64,000 bases of DNA from Centropus unirufus (lineage: Eukaryota > Chordata > Aves > Cuculiformes > Centropidae), in NCBI GenBank assembly GCA_013397695.1, contig VYZI01000207.1, forward strand, positions 524,350 through 588,349. Reading direction: 5' to 3'. Position numbers and translations under genes: made by a program. Below the pieces are notes generated by a model, which searched no databases, was not told the origin of the DNA, and worked only from the letters and a program-made list of their open reading frames with translations. Shown here piece by piece: positions 12,501 to 24,500 of this stretch (within the stretch, counting starts at the first letter, position 1; each line of letters begins with the position of its first letter).

Positions 12501-15500
12501 GGATATGCAGCAGTCATTGTTTTTAAGCAATGCCACTTCTTATTTTAGTAACATTCTGGAAGCGCCTGTTCCTGTTTTGCACAAGAACATTAGGTGAGAA
12601 AAGTGTTACTGTTCTTTGCTGGTTTAAAACAACCTTTGATGCCCTCCCTGTGCTTCGCTTCTAGAAGGTTGTTCTGGAAGACTCTCTTGCCTTGAAAAAA
12701 CTCGTCCACACTTTCTCAGTCCAGGTTTTGTGGTCCATTGCTATGTTGACAAAACAGTCTCCTTATGCTAATAGTCCTGGCACTATGAAAATTTATTTGC
12801 AGAGAAATGTGAGTTTGTTTTTATGCTTCTTTTTTTCCTCTTCACCCATACAAAAATACTCTTTATCTGTGCCTGATATTTTGTTTTGACTGGCAACAAT
12901 AAGAACAGGACCTTTCTTTCTTTTAAAAACACGTATACATTTTTAGCCAGTAAAAGGGTAGTTGCAAAGTGCTGTACACCTATAGTTGTTCTTACTCCAT
13001 CTCTGACAATATTAAGCAACTGTTTCCACAGGAATGGTGCTCTTTACAATAGACAGTGTTGTGGCTTGCTTCAAAAACCACAGTCAGAACATTGAGGTAT
13101 TTGAAGAGTACCAGATCTTTCCATTTCTTGCTATGAATTTTCCAGTGGGTCATTACTTGTTCAAACTTTCTATCTCATTATCTGAAACCACCCCAGTGCT
13201 TTATATTACTGCATGTGGTGAAGTCCCAGAAGCCTTCCAAGGGCTGCTGGGCTGCAAGAGGAATACTTTGGATTCATGAAAAGCCAAAACTCATGATGCA
13301 GGGGTGGTAAGGATTTAGATAGTCAGCAGCTGCAATTCAGCTAGTTTAAGATCTAACTTACCCCTTCTGTAATTTTCTCTAGACTCACACATATTAGTAG
13401 TTGAACAGCGTTAGGAGTTTTATTCCCTGTCTTAGGGCACTGCATTTGTAATGGTTTGCTTTGCTGGATGTATGGCAGTTATTAGAGGGACTGTATCTCT
13501 TTGATTTTCTTCCCCCCAATGTCATTACCAGGCGTCCCTCTCATACAGAGGAGAGGAACTGTTTGGCTGGCTTCTTGGCTTTATATTACAGGGCTCGATA
13601 AACCTTGAAGAAGGGAAGTTATTTGATTTTATTTTGAAGATAAATGCTGTCCAAGGGATTTCTGTCCTCAGCTGGTGAAAGCTCTCTGGTTGAGTTTATA
13701 AGACTAAAATTGATGCATCCTTTCCTGGAGTGAATAAAATTTTGCTTTGGAAATCAAGGTAGTGTTCCTCCCCTCTCAGTAAGTGCTGTTTGTCAGTGGG
13801 AAGAGGAGCGTAAGGTCCACATTAGTAGTGCCACCCAGGTAGAGAAGTACTTCTCTCCAGAAGGGAATTTATACTTTTAAACATATTATTTGGTGGGCTA
13901 AGCCAAAAGCATGTGTTTGTAATATAAAGCACATGCAACGCTGGCTGTGGCACAGATAAAATGCCAAGCCTTCCATTCAGAAACAAACCCGAATATTTAC
14001 CAAGGAGGGAACATGAGAGCAGTTGTCCTAAATGTGATGGCCTCTTAATGGAGCCTGCCCTGCTCTTGGCTTGCCTGAGGTTGCCACGTGACTGGCCTTG
14101 TAGGGATCCCCAGCAAAAGCTCTGTTTGAAGAGAACATTTTGTGTGGCGTGTCACATTATGTTCTCGATTGACATGCGAGCACAACCACTCCAACCATGT
14201 TCTGACCTTTTTCCCCGCAGACCATTTCTGCAATCTTCCCCACCATATGTCTCTTGATTTTCTTCTTTAATCCAAGGCATATCTTTGTCACACTGGTTGA
14301 TAAGTGCTTCCTCATCTTGAAACCATACTTTGGAAAGGGAAAAAGAAATATTGAAAAGGGGAAATGTGACATGTTGTTGGTAGGAGACAGCAAGCTGCCT
14401 GTCAGCTTGCAGTTGCCCGCAAACCCCAGAAGTGCCTCCTCCTTCAGATATATCAGTTGAACAGCATATCCTGGTGACACAGCACCTTATCAACCATCCA
14501 GTGGCCCGGAGGAGGCTGGAGGCTGCTGCTCTTCATCTCCATCTCCTTCCTGTCTCAACTCAATTGCTGGAGTCAGCTGTGACTGTATGGTCACAAGTGA
14601 CAGATGAGATCATCCCTCTCGTGAGGTAGATGAGGAACACTGCAATCACAGACTTGGTGGGACTATAAATTGCCTGGCTTTTGACAGGGTGTCTCTTATT
14701 GCAGTGCTTTGCTTCGGGCTTCTGGGTATTTTTATTTTTTTTATTTTTTTTTTATCCTGTCGTAGTCCTTTCTGTACAAATATACAACTGTTGTAGTTTA
14801 ACCCCAGTGGGGTTAAACCACACAGCTGCTTGCTCATACACCCACCCACAGGATATGGGGAAGAGATTTTGGAAGGGTAAAAGTGAAGAAACTCATGACT
14901 TGAGATAAGAAAAATTTAATAATTGAAATAAAATATAATAATACAAGACAAATGATGCAAATGAAAACAATTGCTTACTACCAACCAACCAATGTCCACC
15001 TGGTCTTCAAGCAGTAACCCACTAGCAAACCTTCCCCCGGCTTTATATGCTGAACATGACATCATATCATCAGAAATATTTGGTCTGTTGGGGTCATCTG
15101 TCCCAGCCACGTCTCCTCCCAACTTCTTGTGCACCCACCCACCCACCCCATCCTGCTGCTTGCTGGTAGGGTGAGGTGGGGTGAGGAGCAGAAAAGGCCT
15201 TGACTCTGTGCAAGTGCTGTTCAGCAATAAAACATCCCTGAGTTATCAACATATTTCCAACACAAATCCAAAACACAGCCCTGAAACAGCTACTATGAAG
15301 AAAATGATCTCTACCCCAGCCAAAACCAGCACCACCCAGAGTCCTACACTACACAGAACCTCATCTATATGACCTCTTAATGGTTGTTTTACAGAATTTT
15401 TTATTGTACTTTCGCCATCTCCCCCCAGAAAAAAGAAAACCCCAAACCTACAAACAAAACCTACTGTACAAATGGGATATGATCTAACTTGGCAGAGCAA

Positions 15501-18500
15501 ACGTTGGCAATGGCATGTCCTTTCTGGGTGTTGTCAGCTGCGTACTGGATCCCAACCTACATTCTTTTTGCTGCCGAAAGACTTGACTGTGACTCCCAGT
15601 GCTGGACCTTGTGGGATTATAGTGCAGACGTGAGCAGGAACATCTGGACTCCCGGAGCAAGCATCATACCTTCAGGAATGCTGAGGGAGTGCATGCCTTG
15701 GCACTCCTTTTTTTTTTTCCCTTTTTCTTTTTTTTTTTTTTAACCTTTAAAAACATCTAATTGGCTGCACAGCCAGAAACTGCTACTGCTTTTACACGAT
15801 GTTCTGGGATGTGTGTAGCAGGGATGTGAAACCACCCCGTAGGTTCTTGGAAGTGAATGGGAGAGAAGTAATTCTAACCTTCCCCTCCATCTTTCCCTGT
15901 GCCCCAAGCAGATTCTCTCTTGTGAGAACCACCTGTATTTGATAGTTTGTGTTTCATCCTTCCATCTCGACTCACTCAACAGATCATCTTCCAACATGGA
16001 ATATGAAAGGAGACATGGTGGATTAACGCTGGCTGTACACAAATGTTAGTCCTTAATAGTTTCACTGTTAGGAAATGGTCAGGTGAAGAAGCGAGAGAAG
16101 TCACTGTGATTAATTCGAGATATGGAAATAATGGTCAGGTGCTTAGATGACTTAGACTTCTCTGTGGTATAACAGCACATGCCAGGGTCTGGGTTTCCAA
16201 AGCTCCTGAAATTAATCTCTTCTTTTTTGTATCCTCACTGGGGATGAGTAATGCAGTTAAGGCATGAGATGGGTATATCCTTGATGTGAGCTGTAGTCCT
16301 GAAGACTGGCGTGCCACTGAGACATGTCACTTGAAATCACATTTCATCAGAAATAGTGCTGATAATATGATTTTGAGCATAAATTAATTCATTGTAATAC
16401 TGACAGGGATAGTGGTGTTGTGTGCCCTATTCCAATGCCCTTAATGTAAGGCTTTATAGCCACTGCAAAGAACGATGGGTTCTGATGCTGTGGAGCAATT
16501 GACTTTTCTTGACATCTGGACCCCTTGTGCAGTCCAGGCACACATTGCTTTCGTAGGCACTGCAGAGTCTTCCTTGCAGCACTTTTTTAAGGCGTAGCAG
16601 CGCTGCTGTAGGAATGTGGGACTAGGGTTGGACCAAAGAGGTGGAAGACTGTGTGGGAAGCTTCCCTGGCTGAAAGCAAGCGCTGGGGGCCTGCCTGGCA
16701 TGGAAGCTCCCTTAGTCCTACCATCCACTTTTTGGGGTACCTGCTATCTCAAGTGCAGTGCCATGACAGCTCTGGATGTCCAACTGAGATAGTTGAGTGG
16801 TGATTAGGACAGGTAGCTGTTGGCCACTCACACAGCACACAAAACATTTGCCAACAGAGCCGGTAGCACTGGGTATTGCAAGATCCTCTGCTAAGCACAG
16901 TTTTTTTGAGATGCTCAGTGTTGAAGGGAAGAAGAGGGTAGGTGCCTGCAAATCAAGCCCTTTTCAGAGTTTTTTATTTGCATTTGAATGTTGGTATTAT
17001 GGAAACCCAGCTTCCTGTCATCAAGATGCTTAGTCCTATCTCATTCCAGGATCATTTTTTTATTTTACAGTAACCATTAGTCAGGCACCATAAATAGCTG
17101 GACTTCTCCAGCAGATTGCCTTCTGTTATACCACCACAACTTAACTTTTCAACTACTGTTAAAGATATGGGTCTTGGCTCTTAAAATGTGAGTCTCTAAC
17201 AGAAATGGCTGGGGTAGCAGAAAGCTGTGACCTTCCCTTTCTACCTGCAAGGTTGATAAATTTGTTGGATTATATCTGGAGGACTAATGGATTTTAATGG
17301 TTCATGATCTCATCAGCTGCGTCCTGGTTTTCAAAAGAAGAAAGAGCTATTGGACAAAAATGGAAAAGCAGCCATACACCAAATGAATTATATGTAGTAG
17401 GAAGATATTTTAGAATTAGTGACACACCTAACAGACTTGAATGAGAAGAAGTTTAAGATTATGTAATAAAACCTATAAATAACAAGAAAATATACTGGAG
17501 AATAACACAGGTATGTAAATCAGCAAGGCGCTAGGAAGACAACCGTTAAAGGGTTCTTTGCAGGGTATTGCAGCTGGTTTAGTGTTCCACAATTCTTGGG
17601 GCTGGATCCCTGAAAAAGGCCAAGTTGGATGAGGATTTGAACAACCTTCCAGTGGAAGGTATCTCTGCCTATGGAAGGGAACTAGATGACTTTTAAGGTT
17701 CCTTCCAACCAAACCATTCTGTGATATCGAGGGCCTGTCTGATGTTGTATATCCCAGTGGATTTTCCCTAAGTTACACAGTGGTTTCCTGCTGTAGCCGT
17801 ACAGTCGCAATCCTTGGGTGACCAACAAGAGTGCCTTGAACGGAGAACCTCTGACCATGATGCATACTTTGCTCCTTATTGTAAAGTTGGGAATGATTCA
17901 TAAGCCTGCCTAGATTCGTTAATAAGGTTAATTAAAACTGCAGGTGAATGCTGTCTTGGAAAACTCAAGACAGAGACCCTCATTGTAGCTCCTCTGCCCA
18001 ATATTTTTGTTTATCCTTCTATATTTCTATTTTTTGCCTGTTCTGTTCCCGCCTTGTAGAACCCCAGGTCTCTGGTGTGTGCTGGCTAGTGCATGGGTTA
18101 CCTGGGCTCACTCCCTCACTAGCACTCGTCTACCTTTGCCTTGTTGGGGGACTCTGCGTCAGGGATAAGCTCAGCTATGTCAACATTTTACTTTGAGGAA
18201 ACTCCTCTCCCCAGCTCATTGCTGTGCCCCTGGAGTGTTTCCAAACGGGAAGTGCCACCAACATGCCTGCTTGGCACCCAGTAGTGATTTATTTCATTGT
18301 TACTGTAAATAGCAGAACTGGCACAACTTCCTGTTTTTTCTGCCAAGTGTTATTAATTTAATATATGTGACAGAAAATATATTTCTTTGTATCTCCAGAA
18401 TGTGGAGATGTAAAATGGCATTTCCGGCATCATGTATGTAGTGAGGAAGCCAAAACATGAGCTGTCAGCATAACCCCTTTGCAACTTATCTGTCTGGAGC

Positions 18501-21500
18501 ATAAAGCTAACATATTGTCCTGGTGGCTGTTGAACGAGCTTTGTTTTGTTGCTAATAACTGATTGCTGAGGTTGATTGACCTGTTGTTATTGTTGATTGA
18601 ATAGAAATAAATATGGTTGATTGAATAGAAATAAATATGGTTGATTGAATAGAAATAAATATGGTTGATTGAATAGAAATAAATATGTTTGTTTGTCAAA
18701 GCTTTTAAATCCTCTCAAGAGTTGAGAGCGTGTCACACTTTCAGTCTGTTTCCTCTGCGATTGCATACATTGGTGTTGGCAGGCAGATTTCCATACATTG
18801 CATATGCAAAGCCAGTAGCCTGATACCAGCTACTGAATGTGGCATGGATGTGTTTGCTGTGATCAAGTGTTCAGACAGCTCAAAATGATGCTCTGCCTTT
18901 ACCACCCTTTAATTTAGTGGTCCTGCATTGACGTTAGTGCCTGCCTGTTAGGAAATTAATCTGTATTTTACCCGCCCCCATCCCCTGTATTTAAAGACAA
19001 GGCATTAAAAAGCACAATGTGGTGGTGGACTGGAGGTGGTAGTGTGGTGTTAAAAAGCAAGATCTAGCTTCAGGAATTTGTGCACAACAGAGCTAGAGCC
19101 GCTTGCATGTACCTGTGGTAGGGAAAGGCAGAATGCGTCCAGTCCATGCAATCTTGGTTTTATGTGGGCTGTGGTGGCACAGGCTGTGGGAGATGGCACG
19201 AAGGTGGCAAGAGGCCCCCGGGCTGTGATGTCCTGTGCTCTGCAGTCAGTTTGGTTGCTCTGTGCCTCCCGAACAGCATTGCAAGCTTTGTGCTTTGCCT
19301 GACGTCTCCCTTGTCTACTGCTTACAGTCACAAGGGCGAACAAGATGCTGTCGGTCAGGCAGGTGGGAAAGTGGAGCAGAGTTATTTGCCACTTGATGTG
19401 GGCATGAGGTTGGTTCAGAGCAGACTTTCTGCCATGTTGCTTCTTTCTGTGCCTCGAGGCTTTTCTCAAAAGGGGAGTCGTGGCCTTCCTGGGCTCTATC
19501 CTGACAATCCCTTTCCACAGGAGCTCTCCGACAGCAGTGGCTTTCTGCAGGAGCCCTGTAGGACAGGAAGCTGCGTGCTGCAGTGTGGCTGCACCCTGGC
19601 CATGGCAAAGCCTCCTGTGGTAAGCTCAGCTTTGTGCCCTGCTTTGAGAGCTGCAGGCAGCAGCCTGGGAGACCACCTTCCTGCCCTGAGCCATGAACCT
19701 GGGACAGCTGACGACAAACCACCCTGTGAATTGGGAGGGGAAGGCTCCAAGAGGGGCGTTTCAGTGCCTGCTTTGCTCTCTGGGGGCAGACTGGCAGAGT
19801 TGTCCTACATTTGGCATATTCCATGCCCTTGGAAATGAGAACCTCACTGCCAGAGCCTGGTCATCTTTTGTGTTTTCTTCTCAGCCCATTTACCACCCTG
19901 CTCCTTTCTGACTTCACACTTGCCTTGGGGCTGTGGGTGAAGGCATTCCAGTGTGTGCGTACAACTGTTAGATTCCCCCTACCCCTACGTTTGATTTTGT
20001 TTGATGTAAATTTCTGAAGAAAGAGGTTCTTGCTCCACGATGGTGCTGTTGGAGTCCATGCCTGGTCATTGAGACATGTTAGTGCTGTGGGGCTGATAAA
20101 CAAGCTCCCCTTGCCACATAATTCAGGAAAAATAGATCATAAATCCCTCCAGAGAATCATTGTATTTCTTTAAAAATATAGGGACAACAAAAACTTAATA
20201 GTCCCAGAACGAATTGTGTGTCTGTCACTCTCTTTTTAACTTTATGACGCTACAATTTTTTTCACGTATACTAAAAAGCAGTCACCAGCAACTATTACTC
20301 GTAAATCATTCATTGTTTTAGAGCTGGTAATTCTCAAAAGCAGTATAGGTTCATGTAACTCTAGTAGGAGCAGGCTTTGGCTCATGCTTTTGAAAATTTT
20401 GTTTATTTGAAAATTTGAAACCTCCTTTTTTATCTATATTTTATTTGTTGCCCTTCAAGCAGATTTTCTTGGCAGGAATTTCCATGGGATAGATCAATCT
20501 TGTTGCAGACCTTGCTCTTCCTACCTAGGCAAATCTCCTGTTGAGGTGGGTAATATGTTGGATGAAACCAGACTAAAATTGATTAAAGAGTCCAGGATTG
20601 GCTACGAGTCGTTAGTTATGCATGATTGTTCCTGGCTGGTGCACAGCTTATAATTATGCAGCTTGACTGAATACAAAAGTAATATTTTAATCAGCTGTCC
20701 TGGAACAAAAAATTAAAATGACAATATTGCAGTAATAGCTGGCACAACTGGTTATAGGAGTTATGGGAGAGGCTGACTTTCCATCCATTTGTGGACTTAC
20801 CTCTGGAGTGTTTAACATATGGCAGTAAGAGTTGTTGGGAAGCTTTCTCTTTCCCCCTGGAACTCTGACACTTCCTGTCACTTGCAGGAGGCAGAAATCC
20901 TGAGCTTTTGTCCCTTACCAGGGGATGGCCAGTCTGACTTCCAAGGGCCCAAGGTATCATCTGAAGGTCTAATTCTGCGTCTACTGAAGCTGGAGTCGGG
21001 GAGCTGTGAGGGCTGGAATACTCAGTGAATTCAGCATGGTGCATGGACCTGCCACTTGCTGGTGGGATCGGCAGCCTTTCCACTGTGCCATGTCACCCTG
21101 TTCTTGCTCTTTGTTTTGAGAACTCATGTCAAAATTGACTCCTGTTAGGAGCAGGGAGATGCTGCTGTTTGGCACATTCAGAGTTTGGGTGGAACAAGAG
21201 CTGGGGTCTCTGCTCTTCATTCCTAGGGCCTCCCTCGCATGGTGCTTACCATGGGTTGTTGAGAAACTGTCCACATTTGCCTTGGCACCTGGAGTAGAAA
21301 TTACTGCCCTAAGCACTTGCCGGTCTTTGCAGGAACAAGAAGATACTTAACACTTGATATATTTTTAAGGCACACTGATTTGAATCTTAAAAATAGCCTG
21401 CTGTGCATTTGTAAGCAAAAATACTTTAATTTATTGGACTGGAAATGCAAAACCCCCTTTGTACTTTGGAGAAAAAGTCATAGGGCCGAGACGCTTGACT

Positions 21501-24500
21501 TGATAGATGGGTGTCAATCAGGCTCAAAACGTACAAGAGGGATGATTAATACAGACACCATATATTTGGCTGAGAAAGTTGCTGCTTGGCTTGTCCGACA
21601 AAGGCATGCTTAGGTGGAGGTGGCACCTTATTGAAACACAGAAAGAGCTGACATTCCATAAGCATGATTTATTAGGAGCTTAAATAAGAAAAAATAAAAG
21701 AAATTACTAGAGGCATGTGAAAAAAACCCAGCTTTAAACTAACCCCAACTTTCAGCTCTTTTGACTGAACAGAGCCTTGGGATTTGCCTCTACAACTGAC
21801 TGATTATATATGCAGTTCTGTTAATTAAATTTAAAAATCGTGTAGGAAGTCAAAAGCTACAGCTACTTGTTTAATTAAGCTAATTAAGTCCCCAGGTAGC
21901 TTTTATATTTGCCTTATTTACTGCAAGTGTCGGCCTTTTCTGGTTTTGAAGCTGTGTCAGCATTGACATGGCTTAGAAAAACGTTGTACTTGTAGAATGC
22001 TTCCTAAATGTGCCTGTGGGGGAGAAAGGATGTTCTGGGCTCCAGGTTAAATGGAGTCGTCTCTGATCCAAAGACAATAAAAAGATTCCCACTTATTTCA
22101 TTATACTTCCTATCAGGCTTCCCAGACTGTATCGTCTGTGGGAGGGCGATGTGTATTGGTGGGGGGAATTTTCTAAACCCATTTGCAAGAACCAATGCTC
22201 ACACCAGACACAGTGTTGAAGGTTTACCTTCATCCTGGAGGTCCACTTTGTCTCCATTTTGAAAAGCGACTCATAGGGAGGCAGCCACCCTTTGGATCTG
22301 CCTCTTCCCATCCTTGATGAGTTTTTCAGAGAGGCATGCCAGGCTCTCAGAGGCTGACTGACTTTACCTGCTTTTCGGGTTCAGTGGATGCTTCAACTGG
22401 GTGTTGATATGTTGCCTGAGAGATTACCCGCCTTCTGAATTTGTTTTCCTAACTTCTTCCATTGATGAATCATGCGCTACCAACGTTTATAGCATGTGTG
22501 AAGGCTTATGATGAAGGAGCTCTGTTTTGGTCTCCCTGCATCTGTTCCCTCCTTCACTCCCAAACGAAAGGGAGTTAATAACACCTGCCTTGTTATTGGG
22601 AAGGGTGTTAGTACACAGCCCTTTTCTGGATAAGTTGTATGAGACGGTTGACTGAGTCCCCTCCTTGTGGGAAACCGATTCCTTGCAGCTCCCTTTGAAG
22701 TCACGTGGTGCTGTGCGATCTCAGCAAGTTCAGGCATGGGGCACCGTGTGAGTGGTTTGCATTGGGAGGGGAGTCCTCCTCAGTCCTGCGTGCAGCCTCG
22801 CTGCCAAAGTGTTGTGTTTCACAATGGAAGCGTAATGAAACCGCGGCTGAACTCGTCAGCTCCTACCTGCTCATTTCCAGTTCGCTTGCCAAAATCCTCC
22901 AGCCTTTGTTTTCTCTTAGGTATGGCTGTGAAGTTCAACAGAAGTTAAAATGTATGCTTAGCTCTGGGCCAAAATCCTGTGGTTTTCTTAAGGATATGAA
23001 GGGGGTTCCCAAGCTCCAACTGTCGGTTTTATCCACCTTTTGCGGTATGGTGGGATCTGCTGTCTTCCATTTCCTTGAACTGGAAGGAAACAGCAACCGA
23101 AGGCTTTACTACATTGTTAAGCACATTTTCCTCTCCTAGTGAGATGAAGCTTGGCAAAGTTACCTCTAAAACAGTCAGAAAGTCAATGTTTTTCCTCCTG
23201 GTTGTTCTCTGGGGAACCAGGCTGAGGGCGATTACAATTTACAGCCCTGCATGCCAATGGTGTGATGCCGTGCCATGCGGGCTGTTCATTGCACTGCACG
23301 CCACTGGTTTAGTCTGAATTATTTGGAGATCAGTGTACCTCATAGCATTCACATAAAAATGCGAACTTTTCCTTTGCCTCTCCCAATACAGTGAACTTTT
23401 CCTTTGCCTCTCCCAATACAGCAGGACTTACCCATTGCTGTGTGTATCTCCTGTTCTGGTACTAAAACTTGTAGGCAGTATTCTGCTGTTTCTTTAAAGA
23501 AGTTATCCTGTGCTAAATAGATATTGACATTAGGAAACTTTTCTCTGTTGAAGCACACTCTTTTAATATCACTTATTGCTCTTTGAATGTTGTCAAATAT
23601 GTACAGATGGTTACGTTTCAGTAGGGCTTATCTCCTATATGAAGATGTAGGATTCCCCCTTGGCATCATCTGTGATGCCTTTAGGCTGTTGACTTTCTCC
23701 CAGCCTCTCCTGCCTTCTTTGTCAATAAAGATCAGTATCAGCTGCATCACTGATCCAAATTGATTGCATGGTCTGCTTCGAAATTTAATAATTCATGAAG
23801 AATAATGTGGTGGCTTCTGCTTCTCTGTATGCACATGTTTTTGCCTTCAAGCAGCTGCATTTAATCATAGAATCACAGAATGGTTTGGGTCAGAAGAGAC
23901 CTTAAAACCCATGCAGTTCCAACCCCCCTGCCGTGGGCAGGGACACCTCCCACTGGATCAGGTTGCTCAAAGCCCCATCCAGCCTGGGGATGAACACTTT
24001 CAGGGATGGAGCATCCAGGTCTTCCCTGGGCAACATGTGCCTCACCACTTTCACTGTTAAAAATATCTTCCTGATATCTAATGTAGATCTCCTCTCTTTC
24101 AGCTTAAAAGTGGGAAGCGGAATTCTGGGAAGAAATCAGAAGCAAAACTTGACGTATATATGTGTTCCTTGTGTTGCACCCGTGCTGCTGTTGTGAGGTT
24201 GGATCCCAAGTGTGTTTATTGATGCTGGGAGGTACTGACGCTGCCAGAGTTTTGCCGGTGCGCAGTCAGGGCCTGGGCTGCCAGCCAGCCGTCACTGGAG
24301 TTATCCCTTCCGTGGCTGGAGGGCCAGTCCTTTGGCAGCTGCTTCCTTTTGAAGTGTGCTCAAATCTTAGTAAATAGCAGAGCATAGGGAGAAGTATTCT
24401 CAGTCTGTGAAAGGTGCTAGCAATAGAAGCTCTTCAGTGGCTGAAGAGGTAGAAAGATGGCTTGTATTAGGAGTCCCTTCTTTTGGGGGAGAAGTGGGGC

